From positions 538,319-602,318 of the forward strand of contig NZ_LIPG01000006.1 in the NCBI RefSeq assembly GCF_001905505.1: 64,000 bases of DNA, written 5' to 3'. Made by a program: the position numbers and the translations under genes. The notes beneath the pieces were generated by a model, which saw nothing but the letters and a program-made list of their open reading frames with translations, was not told where the DNA came from and searched no databases. Source of the stretch: Streptomyces sp. CB02058. GTDB lineage: Bacteria > Actinomycetota > Actinomycetes > Streptomycetales > Streptomycetaceae. Positions 54,984-63,687 of this stretch are shown piece after piece. Positions within the stretch are counted from its first letter, which is position 1, and every line of letters starts with the position of its first letter.

Positions 54984-55481
54984 GTGAAGGACTCCCACTG
55001 CGGCTTCTGCGGAGCCCCGTACGCCGCCGACACCTGGCCGCGCACCTGCGCCGCCTGCGGCCACACGGCGTACAGCAACCCGCTGCCCGTCGCCGTCGCC
55101 CTCCTGCCCGTGACCGGACCGCAGGGCACCGGACTGGTCGTCATCACCCGCACCATCCCTCCGCACAAGGGCGGCATCGCCCTGCCCGGCGGCTACGTCG
55201 ACCGGGCCGAGGACTGGCGCCACGCCGTCGTACGCGAACTCCGCGAGGAGACCGGCATCCCGGCCGACGAGACCGATGTACGCCTCGCCGACGCGCTGAG
55301 CTCCCCGGACGGCCACCTGCTGCTCTTCGGACTGCTCCCGCGCCGCCCCGCCGACGAACTCCCGCCCTCCGCACCGACGGACGAGACCTCCGGATACGAG
55401 GTACTGCGCACCCCGGACGAACTCGCCTTCCCCCTGCACACCCGGGCCGTACGCTCCTGGTTCGCCGGCGCCTACGGCTGA
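54984..55481 (+). CDS. NUDIX hydrolase with N-terminal zinc ribbon
   Basis: A 165-residue protein. A zinc ribbon (CGFCG, CAACG at about 6-25) leads into a NUDIX domain whose box GGYVDRAEDWRHAVV then RELREETGI fits Gx5Ex7REUxEExGU exactly. Related proteins cleave nucleotide-linked compounds such as NADH or ADP-ribose. The GTG at 54984 lies six bases after a TACAGT that could be the -10, so the mRNA may be leaderless. An in-frame GTG at 54963, with AGGAG just before it, is an alternative start. Confidence 0.85.
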   Translation: MKDSHCGFCGAPYAADTWPRTCAACGHTAYSNPLPVAVALLPVTGPQGTGLVVITRTIPPHKGGIALPGGYVDRAEDWRHAVVRELREETGIPADETDVRLADALSSPDGHLLLFGLLPRRPADELPPSAPTDETSGYEVLRTPDELAFPLHTRAVRSWFAGAYG

Positions 55482-55541
55482 GCGGGGCACCGCTGCCGGG
55501 CCGGCCACCCGGGATGCGCGGGCCGGCCACTGCCGAGCGAG

Positions 55542-55558
55542 GGACGGAGAGTCCGTCC
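55542..55558. terminator. small hairpin between convergent NUDIX and GH31 genes
   Basis: A 7-bp stem GGACGGA/TCCGTCC with a GAG loop. Upstream, two copies of GGGCCGGCCAC (55498 and 55520) are 22 bases apart. Confidence 0.45.
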
Positions 55559-55568
55559 GGGCAGGCCA

Positions 55569-57938
55569 CTACGCCTGATCCGGGCCCGCCAGCCCCCGCA
55601 CCCGGACCGGGCACTCCACCGCGCTCTCCTCACCGTCCCGCTCGACCACCACACGCCCGCCCGAGAGACGCGAGGTGTACCGCTCCACCTCCGCCCGCTC
55701 CCAGCCGTCGCCCATGTCCCGTACGACAAGACCGCCACCGGTACGCCCCGCACGCGGCGCCCACACCTCCAGTTCGAGCCCGCCGTCCGCACCCCGCACC
55801 GGGATCACCGCACCGGCCCGCGCCAGCACCGGGATCCGGGACAGCGGCGCGTCCACCACCACCTGCCCCGGCCCCTCGTACGCCCGGCCGGTCGCCGTGT
55901 CGTACCACCGCCCGTGCGGCAGCCGCACCTGCCTGCGGACGGCGCCCTCCTCCAGCACCGGGGCCACGAGCAGCGCGTCACCCAGCAGGAACGCGTCCTC
56001 GCAGTCCCGCAGCGCACGGTCCCCGGACGACCCCCACCAGACCGGACGCACATACGGCGCACCGGTCAGCCGGGCCAGCTGCGCCAGCGTCACGAAGTAC
56101 GGCAGCAGCCGCTCCCGCTCCTCCAGCGCCTCCTTGGCGTGCGCCAGCACCCGGGGCCCGAACTCCCACGGTTCGCGGCGCCCCGCGTCGATCGCCGCAT
56201 GGGTACGGAAGAGCGGCATGTACGCGCCCAGCTGGAACCAGCGCAGATACAGCTCGGGCGACGGCGACCCGTCGAACCCGCCGACATCCGGCCCCGAATA
56301 CGGCACCCCGCAGAGCCCCAGCCCCAGCACCAGGGACAGCGAGGCCCTGAGCCCCGGCCACCCCGTGGCCACATCGCCGGACCAGGTGCCCCCGAACCGC
56401 TGCATCCCCGCCCAGCCCGAACGGGAGAACAGGAACGGCCGTTCGTCCGGGCGCAACCGGAGCAGGCCCTCGTAACCGGCCCGCGCCATCGCCAGGCCGT
56501 ACACGTTGTGCGCCTCCCGGTGGTCCCCTCCGGCGCCGTCCAGCGCATGCCTGGCCGAGCGCGGCAGCGTCGGATCGCCGAACGCCGAGAAGGACACCGG
56601 CTCGTTCATGTCGTGCCACACGCCGGAGAACCCCCGGGCGAGCCTCTCCTCGTAGAACCCGCCCCACCACTCCCGCACCAGCGGATCGGTGAAGTCCGGA
56701 TAGACGCACTCGCCGGGCCAGACCTCACCGGTGACCGGACACCCCTGAGGATCCCGGACGAACGCACCCGCGGGCCCCACCTCCCGGCCGCTGTCGAACA
56801 CGGCGTTCCCCGCCGACGCCCGCACCGCGGGATCGACGATCGACACCAGCCGTACGCCGTCCTCGCGCAGCTCCTTCGCCAGCCCGGGCAGATCCGGGAA
56901 CCGCTCCCCGTCGACGGTGAACACCTGATGCGCGTCGTAGTGATCGATGTCGAGATGCAGCACCGACAGCGCAAGCCCCCGCTCCCGGTACCCCGCCACG
57001 ACCCTGCGCACCTCCCGCTCACTGCCGAAGCCCCACCTGGCATGCTGCGGACCCAGCGCCCACGACGGCGGCAGCGCGGGCGCACCCGTCAGCGCCGTCC
57101 AGCCCTGGAGCACCCGGGCCGGCGTGCCCGCGACCACCCAGCAGCGCAGCGGACCGCCCTCCATCCGCACCTCGCACGCCCCGGGGCGGTCATGGCCCGA
57201 ACCCTCGCCCTCCTCACCCTCCCGCAGGGTCACCGCACCCGGCCAGCTGTTGTCGTGGAAGGCCAGGTGCGTCCCCGCGTCGGACACCACCAGCTGCACG
57301 GGCATCGTCACGTACAGAGGATCGTCCTCCGGACCGAAACGGCCTCCCGGGTCCGTGTTCCACAGCCGGTACACGCCCTCCCGCAGCCTCGGGCCCCCGG
57401 CCCGTCCGCCCAGGCCGAAGAAACGGGCGTCCGCCGGGACCTCGGACCGCTGCACCCAGCGTGCCGGGCCGCCCGCCACGGGCTCCCACCAGCGCGGCGG
57501 CAGCTCCCGGCGCAGCACCACGCCGCCCGGCGTGCGCAGCTCCACCGCTCCGTGCCGCGACACGACGACCGTCATCCGCTCCGACACCACCTGCCAGCCG
57601 CCGTTCGTGGCGGGCTCCAGGCGGGCCCGGGGGTCGGCCTCCGGCGCCGCTTCCGGCAGGGCGTACGAAGGCAGCGGACCGGCACCGTCCCAGGACCAGA
57701 ACACCGCACCGCCGACAGCCACCCGGATCAGCAGCTCCGAGCGGGCGAACCTGACGACACCCCCGCCCGGCTCCGGCTCCGCGCTCACCAGAAGCCCCGG
57801 CACACGCGCCCGTTCGGCCCCGCGAGGAGCCAGCGCCCGCGCATCCGCGCGATGGCGCCGCCAAGCCGAGCGCACCGTGCGCATCCCCTGTACGGAACCG
57901 ACCATTTTCACCGAGCGCAGCAGGTCACGACCATCCAT
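55569..57938 (-). CDS. GH31-family alpha-glycosidase
   Basis: A 789-residue family 31 enzyme acting on alpha-glucosides or alpha-xylosides. The N-terminal beta domain precedes the barrel. The nucleophile is Asp443 in WHDMNEPVSFS, and the conserved GDVATGWPGLRASLSLVLGLGLCGVPY and GPDVGGF follow. The C-terminal beta domains end at about 785. No signal peptide is visible, so it is probably cytoplasmic. I chose ATG at 57938 because AGGG lies at a workable distance; a GTG three codons upstream is the alternative. It sits apart from other sugar genes. The exact substrate is unknown. Confidence 0.92.
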   Translation of the reverse strand: MDGRDLLRSVKMVGSVQGMRTVRSAWRRHRADARALAPRGAERARVPGLLVSAEPEPGGGVVRFARSELLIRVAVGGAVFWSWDGAGPLPSYALPEAAPEADPRARLEPATNGGWQVVSERMTVVVSRHGAVELRTPGGVVLRRELPPRWWEPVAGGPARWVQRSEVPADARFFGLGGRAGGPRLREGVYRLWNTDPGGRFGPEDDPLYVTMPVQLVVSDAGTHLAFHDNSWPGAVTLREGEEGEGSGHDRPGACEVRMEGGPLRCWVVAGTPARVLQGWTALTGAPALPPSWALGPQHARWGFGSEREVRRVVAGYRERGLALSVLHLDIDHYDAHQVFTVDGERFPDLPGLAKELREDGVRLVSIVDPAVRASAGNAVFDSGREVGPAGAFVRDPQGCPVTGEVWPGECVYPDFTDPLVREWWGGFYEERLARGFSGVWHDMNEPVSFSAFGDPTLPRSARHALDGAGGDHREAHNVYGLAMARAGYEGLLRLRPDERPFLFSRSGWAGMQRFGGTWSGDVATGWPGLRASLSLVLGLGLCGVPYSGPDVGGFDGSPSPELYLRWFQLGAYMPLFRTHAAIDAGRREPWEFGPRVLAHAKEALEERERLLPYFVTLAQLARLTGAPYVRPVWWGSSGDRALRDCEDAFLLGDALLVAPVLEEGAVRRQVRLPHGRWYDTATGRAYEGPGQVVVDAPLSRIPVLARAGAVIPVRGADGGLELEVWAPRAGRTGGGLVVRDMGDGWERAEVERYTSRLSGGRVVVERDGEESAVECPVRVRGLAGPDQA

Positions 57939-58156
57939 GCGGGCCACCCTGCCATCCAGCCGGACGTATCAGGGCTCCGTTCAGCTTCCGTTCACCTGTG
58001 TCTCCACCACACAGGGGGACACGCAACCATGGCAGGCGGACCCTGGTGCGCAAGACGATCACATGGCATCGTCCGTAAATGCCGTTCGCGCGCACGACCC
58101 AGCCGGTGAGCGCGCCGGACGCCCACCCCGCGTACCCGAAAGGCCAGGGAGCCCCC

Positions 58157-60133
58157 ATGACCTCAGCAGCCGACGAAGCCCCCCTCTGGCAGCCGGAGCC
58201 CGAGCGCGTCGAGGCTGCGGCCGTCACCCGCTTCCAGCGATGGGCGGCCGAGCGGTACGGTGCGCCGGCCGAGGGCGGATACGCGGCGCTGCACCGCTGG
58301 TCGGTCGATGAGCTCGACACCTTCTGGAAGGCCGTCGCCGACTGGTTCGACGTCCGCTTCTCCACCCCGTACGAAGCGGTCATCGGCGACCGCACCATGC
58401 CCGGCGCCCAGTGGTTCCCCGGCGCCACCCTCAACTACGCCGAACACGCCCTGCGTACGGCCGACGACCCGCTCCGCGCGGACGCCCCCGCCCTGCTGTA
58501 CGTCGACGAGACCCACACCCAGGTCGCCATCAGCTGGTCCGAACTCCGGCGCCAGGCGGGCTCGCTGGCCGCCGAACTCCGCGCCATCGGCGTCACGCCC
58601 GGCGACCGCGTCAGCGGATACCTCCCCAACATCCCCCAGGCGGTCGTCGCGTTCCTCGCCACCGCGGCCGTCGGCGGAGTCTGGACGTCCTGCGCCCCCG
58701 ACTTCGGGGCGCGCAGCGTCCTGGACCGCTTCCAGCAGGTCGAACCCGTCGTCCTGTTCACCGTCGACGGCTACCGCTACGGCGGCAAGGAGCACGACCG
58801 CACCGACACCGTGGCCGAACTCCGCCGCGAACTGCCCACCCTGCGCGCGGTCGTCCACATCCCGCTCCTCGGCACCGACGCGCCCGAGGGGGCCCTCGAA
58901 TGGTCGGCGCTCACCGCCGCGGACGCCGAGCCCGTCTTCGAGCAGGTGCCCTTCGACCACCCCCTCTGGGTGCTGTACTCCTCCGGCACCACGGGGCTTC
59001 CGAAGGCGATCGTCCAGTCCCAGGGCGGCATCCTGCTGGAACACTTCAAGCAGATCGGCCTGCACTGCGACCTCGGCCCCGACGACCGCTTCTTCTGGTA
59101 CACCTCCACCGGCTGGATGATGTGGAACTTCCTCGTCTCCGGCCTGCTCACCGGCACCACCGTCGTCCTGTACGACGGAAGCCCGGGCTACCCGGACGTC
59201 AGCGCCCAGTGGCGCGTCGCCGAACAGACCGGCGCGACCCTCTTCGGCACCTCCGCCGCCTATGTGATGGCCTGCCGCAAGGCGGACGTCCACCCGGGGC
59301 GCGACCACGACCTCAGCCGTGTCCAGTGCGTCGCCACCACCGGCTCACCGCTCCCGCCCGACGGCTTCCGCTGGCTCCACGACGAGGTGGCCGAGGACCT
59401 CTGGATCGCCTCGGTCAGCGGAGGGACGGACGTCTGCAGCTGCTTCGCCGGCGCGGTGCCCACCCTGCCGGTCCACATCGGCGAGCTCCAGGCCCCCTGC
59501 CTCGGCACGGACCTCCAGTCCTGGGACCCCGCGGGCGAGCCGCTCACGGGCGAGGTCGGCGAGCTCGTCGTCACCGCCCCCATGCCGTCCATGCCGGTCC
59601 GCTTCTGGAACGACCCCGACGGAAGCCGCTACCACGACAGCTACTTCGACATGTACCCCGGCGTGTGGCGCCACGGGGACTGGATCACCCTCACCGAACG
59701 GGGATCGGTGATCATCCACGGCCGCTCGGACTCCACCCTCAACAGGCAGGGCGTCCGGATGGGATCCGCCGACATCTACGAGGCGGTGGAGCGGCTCCCC
59801 GAGATCCGCGAATCCCTCGTCATCGGCCTGGAGGAGCCGGACGGGGGCTACTGGATGCCGCTGTTCGTCCACCTCGCCGACGGTGCCGTGCTCGACGACG
59901 CACTCCGCGACAGCATCAAGCGGACCATCCGCGAGAACCTCTCCCCACGCCATGTACCGGACGAGGTCATCGAGGTACCCGGCATCCCGCACACCCTGAC
60001 CGGCAAGCGCATCGAGGTGCCGGTCAAGCGGCTCCTCCAGGGCACAGCCCTGTCCAAGGCGGTCAACCCCGGCTCCATCGACAACCTCGAACTCCTCCAC
60101 TTCTACGAGAAGCTGGCCCGCGAGCGCCACTGA
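58157..60133 (+). CDS. acetoacetate-CoA ligase (acetoacetyl-CoA synthetase)
   Basis: A 658-residue adenylate-forming enzyme that activates acetoacetate with ATP and CoA. The length and the N-terminal WQPEPERVEAAAVTRFQRW match acetoacetyl-CoA synthetases rather than acetyl-CoA synthetases. The AMP-binding P-loop is YSSGTTGLPKAIVQ (about 274-287). Later motifs include TSTGWMMWNF, SVSGGTDVCSCF and the GRSDSTLNRQGVRMGSADIYE hinge. The end is TGKRIEVPVKRLLQG with the catalytic lysine. It would link ketone-body or polyketide-like acids to central metabolism. The start ATG has AGGGAG upstream. Confidence 0.93.
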   Translation: MTSAADEAPLWQPEPERVEAAAVTRFQRWAAERYGAPAEGGYAALHRWSVDELDTFWKAVADWFDVRFSTPYEAVIGDRTMPGAQWFPGATLNYAEHALRTADDPLRADAPALLYVDETHTQVAISWSELRRQAGSLAAELRAIGVTPGDRVSGYLPNIPQAVVAFLATAAVGGVWTSCAPDFGARSVLDRFQQVEPVVLFTVDGYRYGGKEHDRTDTVAELRRELPTLRAVVHIPLLGTDAPEGALEWSALTAADAEPVFEQVPFDHPLWVLYSSGTTGLPKAIVQSQGGILLEHFKQIGLHCDLGPDDRFFWYTSTGWMMWNFLVSGLLTGTTVVLYDGSPGYPDVSAQWRVAEQTGATLFGTSAAYVMACRKADVHPGRDHDLSRVQCVATTGSPLPPDGFRWLHDEVAEDLWIASVSGGTDVCSCFAGAVPTLPVHIGELQAPCLGTDLQSWDPAGEPLTGEVGELVVTAPMPSMPVRFWNDPDGSRYHDSYFDMYPGVWRHGDWITLTERGSVIIHGRSDSTLNRQGVRMGSADIYEAVERLPEIRESLVIGLEEPDGGYWMPLFVHLADGAVLDDALRDSIKRTIRENLSPRHVPDEVIEVPGIPHTLTGKRIEVPVKRLLQGTALSKAVNPGSIDNLELLHFYEKLARERH

Positions 60134-60210
60134 GCCGTCCGGCGAACCGTCACTGTCAGTCCCTCTGATTACGCTGAGTGAGCATCGATTCGCAGCGCAC
60201 AGGGGGACTC

Positions 60211-61125
60211 ATGGCGCACAGCAAACAGACCAGGCGCGTCCAGCACCGGTCCGGACCATCCATCAGGCGCGCCCTGCGCCGCGAAGTGCCCAGCACCGTC
60301 GGCCTCCTGGTCGACGCCGAGGACTTCGCGGCCATGCGCCGCTACCGGACCTTCACCTTCGACGACCACTCCGTCTACCTCCGGCAGGTCGAAGGCCTGC
60401 TCAGGACACTCGCAGCCCAGGGGACGCACACCACGGTGGCCCTCTTCGACCCGGAGGACTACGCCGAGTTCTGCACGGAAGCGGGCATCGACCCGGACGA
60501 CCGTACGAGCCGCAGCCGGTTCACCGCCGAGATCGCCGCGGCAGGCGCCACCGTGGCCTATGCGGGCCAGCCCATCGACACGCTGATCCCGCTGCTCGTC
60601 TCCCGGGCGGTCCGCCGCGCGACCTGGGAGTACGCCACGATGCTGCTGGCAGGCCTCGGCGACTGCGCGGACTGCGGGCAGGACATCGGCCGGGCGGCCT
60701 TCGACCGTGCCTCCCACCTGCTGGGGCGGCTGCTGGACGCCGCGGGACCCGGCACCCACCACGTCGTCTGCAGCACACCGACGGACGACGACCAGCTCCT
60801 CGCCGTCCTGCACACCTCACGGGACACCGACGGCCCGGCCCGGCTCGCGTCCTCAGAAGGAGCGGAGTTCGCCACCGTGCTCGCCGTCGGCGTCGCACTG
60901 GAGACACAGGGAGGCGTCGTCCTGCGCACCACCGCACCAGGCGCGCCCGACCGCGTGCACGGCTGGCGCCTGGACCGGGGGAGCCTCGTCCCGCTCACTG
61001 CGGGCGCGGTCTTCAGCGCCTACTGCACCGACGCCGACACGGGCGAACCCGTGTCCCCGGAGTCGGGCGTCGAGTACTGCGCCGGCTTCGACCTCGGCGC
61101 CGACGAACCGGAGGCGCACCGCTGA
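60211..61125 (+). CDS. conserved hypothetical protein
   Basis: A 304-residue protein of unknown function that looks like a real gene by codon use. The N-terminus is basic (SKQTRRVQHRSGPSIRRALRREV). Next comes VGLLVDAEDFAAMRRYRTFTFDDHSVYLRQVEGLLRTL, an alpha/beta part, then a CADCGQD cysteine pair near 160 and a beta-rich C-terminal half. There is no signal peptide or membrane helix. The ATG has AGGGGGA upstream. It stands alone between the acetoacetate ligase and the convergent ptsI. Confidence 0.75.
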   Translation: MAHSKQTRRVQHRSGPSIRRALRREVPSTVGLLVDAEDFAAMRRYRTFTFDDHSVYLRQVEGLLRTLAAQGTHTTVALFDPEDYAEFCTEAGIDPDDRTSRSRFTAEIAAAGATVAYAGQPIDTLIPLLVSRAVRRATWEYATMLLAGLGDCADCGQDIGRAAFDRASHLLGRLLDAAGPGTHHVVCSTPTDDDQLLAVLHTSRDTDGPARLASSEGAEFATVLAVGVALETQGGVVLRTTAPGAPDRVHGWRLDRGSLVPLTAGAVFSAYCTDADTGEPVSPESGVEYCAGFDLGADEPEAHR

Positions 61126-61139
61126 CCCACCACCGAAAG

Positions 61140-61179
61140 CCGAAGGAGCCCCCACCGTCACCGGCGGGGACCCCTTCGG
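61140..61179. terminator. bidirectional terminator pair between the hypothetical gene and ptsI
   Basis: CCGAAGG (61140-61146) and CCTTCGG (61173-61179) close an imperfect long hairpin. A second perfect 10-bp hairpin follows at 61183-61192 with 61197-61206, just before the ptsI stop, giving a tandem block for both genes. Confidence 0.7.
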
Positions 61180-61210
61180 CGGCCGGCCGCGCCCACGCGC
61201 GGCCGGACCG

Positions 61211-62881
61211 TCACTCGCCCGACAGCACCGCCTGAGCCGCGAGACGCGCCTCGTCGGCGGAGTCCGCGGCGCGCGCGGCGGAGGCCGCACGCTCGCACTG
61301 CGCGAGGGTGTGCTTCGCCAGCGTCGCCCGCACATAGGGAATGGACGCCGCACCCATGGACAGAGAGGTGACACCCAGACCGGTCAGCACACACGCGAGC
61401 AGCGGATCCGAGGCGGCCTCACCACAGACACCGCAGCTCTTCCCCTCCGCCCTCGCGGCATCGGCCGACAGCGCGACCAGATCCAGCAGCGCCGGCTGCC
61501 AGGGGTCCTGGAGACGTGACACGGCCCCCACCTGACGGTCGGCGGCAAAGGTGTACTGCGCCAGGTCGTTGGTGCCCAGCGACAGGAACTCCACCTCCTG
61601 GAGGATCGACCGGGCCCGGAGCGCGGCTGACGGGATCTCCACCATCGCGCCGAACTTCGCCTGGAGCCCCGCCTCACGGCATGCGTCGGCGAACGCCTTC
61701 GCGTCGGCACGGTCCGCCACCATCGGGGCCATGACCTCGAGGTAGACCGGCAGCCCCTCGGCCGCCCGGGACAGCGCCGTCAGCTGGGTCCGCAGCACAT
61801 CCGGGTGGTCCAGCAGGCTGCGCAGACCACGCACACCCAGAGCGGGGTTCGGCTCGTCCGCGGGCGTCAGGAAATCCAGCGGCTTGTCGGCGCCCGCGTC
61901 CAGCACGCGCACCACGACACGTCCCTCGGGGAACGCCTCCAGCACCGCGCGGTACGCCTCGACCTGCTTCTCCTCGGACGGAGCCTGCTTGCTGTCGTCC
62001 AGGAACAGGAACTCCGTACGGAACAGCCCGACACCCTCGGCACCGGCTTCCAGCGCCGCCGGAACATCACCGGGGCCACCGACATTGGCGAGCAGCGGCA
62101 CCTTGTGACCGTCGGACGTGGCACCGGGACCGGTCACGGCCGACAGCGCCGCCTTGCGGGCGGCCGAGGCGCTCTCCATCTCGGCGCGCTTCTCCGGGCT
62201 CGGCTCCACGAAGATCTCACCGGTGCTGCCGTCGACCGCGACGACCGTGCCCTCGGCGATCTCACCGGCTCCGGGGAGCGCCACCACGGCCGGCACACCG
62301 AGCGCCCGCGCGAGAATCGCGCTGTGGCTGGTCGGCCCGCCCTCCTCGGTGACGAAACCCAGCACGAGGGTGGGGTCGAGCAGAGCCGTGTCGGCAGGTG
62401 CCAGGTCACGCGCGATCAGCACGTACGGCTCGTCACTGTCCGGAACACCCGGCATCGGCACACCGAGGAGCCGGGCCACGATCCGGTTCCGTACGTCGTC
62501 GAGGTCGGCGACCCGCCCCGCCAGGTACTCCCCGGCATTGGCCAGCAGAGCCCGGTACGCGGCGAACGCGTCGTACACACCGCGCTCGGCGGTGCTGCCG
62601 ACAGCGATGCGGCGCTCCACATCGGCGATGAGCTCGGGGTCCTGCGCCATCATGGCCTGGGCCTCCAGCACGTGCTGTGCCTCGCCCCCCGCCAGGTTGC
62701 CGCGCGCGATGAGGTCGGCCGCAACAGCTTCCACGGCCTGGCGGGCGCGCCCCTGCTCGCGCTCGGCCTCCTCCGCGGGAATCTGTTTGGCCGGGGGTTC
62801 GAGCACCGCCGTACCCATGTGCCGAACTTCGCCGATCGCCACACCGTGGCTCACGCCGACGCCTCGCAGCGTTGTCTCCAT
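61211..62881 (-). CDS. ptsI: PTS enzyme I (phosphoenolpyruvate-protein phosphotransferase)
   Basis: A 556-residue cytoplasmic enzyme that takes phosphate from PEP and passes it to HPr. The N-terminal part has the active His186 in EGGPTSHSAILAR. The C-terminal PEP-binding barrel shows GVGLFRTEFLFLD and SLGTNDLAQYTFAADR. The length equals that of the S. coelicolor protein (SCO1391). The start is the ATG before ETTLRGVG. It is 76 bases downstream of crr, so the two are co-transcribed. In Streptomyces the PTS mainly handles N-acetylglucosamine and fructose and is DasR-controlled (established). Confidence 0.96.
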   Translation of the reverse strand: METTLRGVGVSHGVAIGEVRHMGTAVLEPPAKQIPAEEAEREQGRARQAVEAVAADLIARGNLAGGEAQHVLEAQAMMAQDPELIADVERRIAVGSTAERGVYDAFAAYRALLANAGEYLAGRVADLDDVRNRIVARLLGVPMPGVPDSDEPYVLIARDLAPADTALLDPTLVLGFVTEEGGPTSHSAILARALGVPAVVALPGAGEIAEGTVVAVDGSTGEIFVEPSPEKRAEMESASAARKAALSAVTGPGATSDGHKVPLLANVGGPGDVPAALEAGAEGVGLFRTEFLFLDDSKQAPSEEKQVEAYRAVLEAFPEGRVVVRVLDAGADKPLDFLTPADEPNPALGVRGLRSLLDHPDVLRTQLTALSRAAEGLPVYLEVMAPMVADRADAKAFADACREAGLQAKFGAMVEIPSAALRARSILQEVEFLSLGTNDLAQYTFAADRQVGAVSRLQDPWQPALLDLVALSADAARAEGKSCGVCGEAASDPLLACVLTGLGVTSLSMGAASIPYVRATLAKHTLAQCERAASAARAADSADEARLAAQAVLSGE

Positions 62882-62957
62882 TTCACCCGTCTCCGATTGT
62901 GCGGCGGCTACGCCACCGCGGTGGATGCCCAACTGGCCCGTCACTGCGCCGAGGCTG

Positions 62958-63407
62958 TCACTGCCAGCCGAACAGCGTCTCGCCGACCTTCACGTCGCCG
63001 TCCTCGCGGACCTCGGAGAGGGACTCGGCGGTCGCCTCCAGGGCCACGACCGGGCAGATGGCCGACTTCCCGGCGGCTTCCACACCGGCCGGGTCCCAGC
63101 GCACGATGCCCTGCCCGCGGGTCACGGTGTCCCCCTTGTTCACGAGCAGCTCGAAGCCCTCGCCGTTGAGCTGCACCGTGTCGATCCCGAGGTGCGTCAG
63201 CACTCCGTGACCCTGGTCGTCGACGACGACGAAGGCGTGGGGGTGCAGGGAGACGACGATTCCGTCGACCGGCGAGACGGCCTCGGAAGGCTCGCGCACG
63301 GGGTCGATGGCCGTACCGGGACCCACCATCGCTCCGGAGAACACGGGGTCGGGCACCGCGGTGAGTCCGATGGCGCGGCCGGCAAGAGGGGACGTCACTG
63401 TGGTCAT
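62958..63407 (-). CDS. crr: PTS EIIA component (Crr)
   Basis: A 149-residue glucose-type EIIA domain protein. The phosphorylated histidine is His72 in VLTHLGIDTVQL, with its partner His57 in LHPHAFVVV. It accepts phosphate from HPr and passes it to an EIIB sugar permease. It is a stand-alone protein as in S. coelicolor (SCO1390), where it serves GlcNAc uptake. ATG with GGGAGG upstream. First gene of the crr-ptsI operon. Confidence 0.95.
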   Translation of the reverse strand: MTTVTSPLAGRAIGLTAVPDPVFSGAMVGPGTAIDPVREPSEAVSPVDGIVVSLHPHAFVVVDDQGHGVLTHLGIDTVQLNGEGFELLVNKGDTVTRGQGIVRWDPAGVEAAGKSAICPVVALEATAESLSEVREDGDVKVGETLFGWQ

Positions 63408-63640
63408 GGAGAGCCTCCCAGGGGCGGGGATCCGTCTGTCACCGCCACGGCTGATGGAGGGCGGCGTACTGATCAGCAGCGTAAGTCATATGAAGTCCCG
63501 GTTCCGCCCGAGAGCTACCGGTTGGTGGACCAAGAGGCACACCGGAAACGATTTGCCTCGTCTCAAGGGGAGCTGTACTGTCGTACTCCTGCCTGGCCCC
63601 ACCGCGACCTCTGGTCCGGGGTCGGCGGCGACTTCCAAGC
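63408..63640. other. crr upstream region and spacer before the rRNA operon
   Basis: No gene is visible. TTGGTGGACCAA (63522-63533) resembles one half of a dre site about 115 bases before crr, but the second half does not fit the consensus. TTCATATGACTTA near 63480-63492 on the minus strand could hold a crr -10. The remainder belongs to the upstream region of the ribosomal RNA operon. Confidence 0.4.
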
Positions 63641-63687
63641 CCAGACTGTAACTCCGATCGAGCTTCCGCATGCCTGCGGGACCCCCG

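Noticed and set aside
63522..63533. Full DasR site in front of crr
   Set aside because: TTGGTGGACCAA is palindromic but two bases shorter than the dre core, so I keep it only as a half-site.
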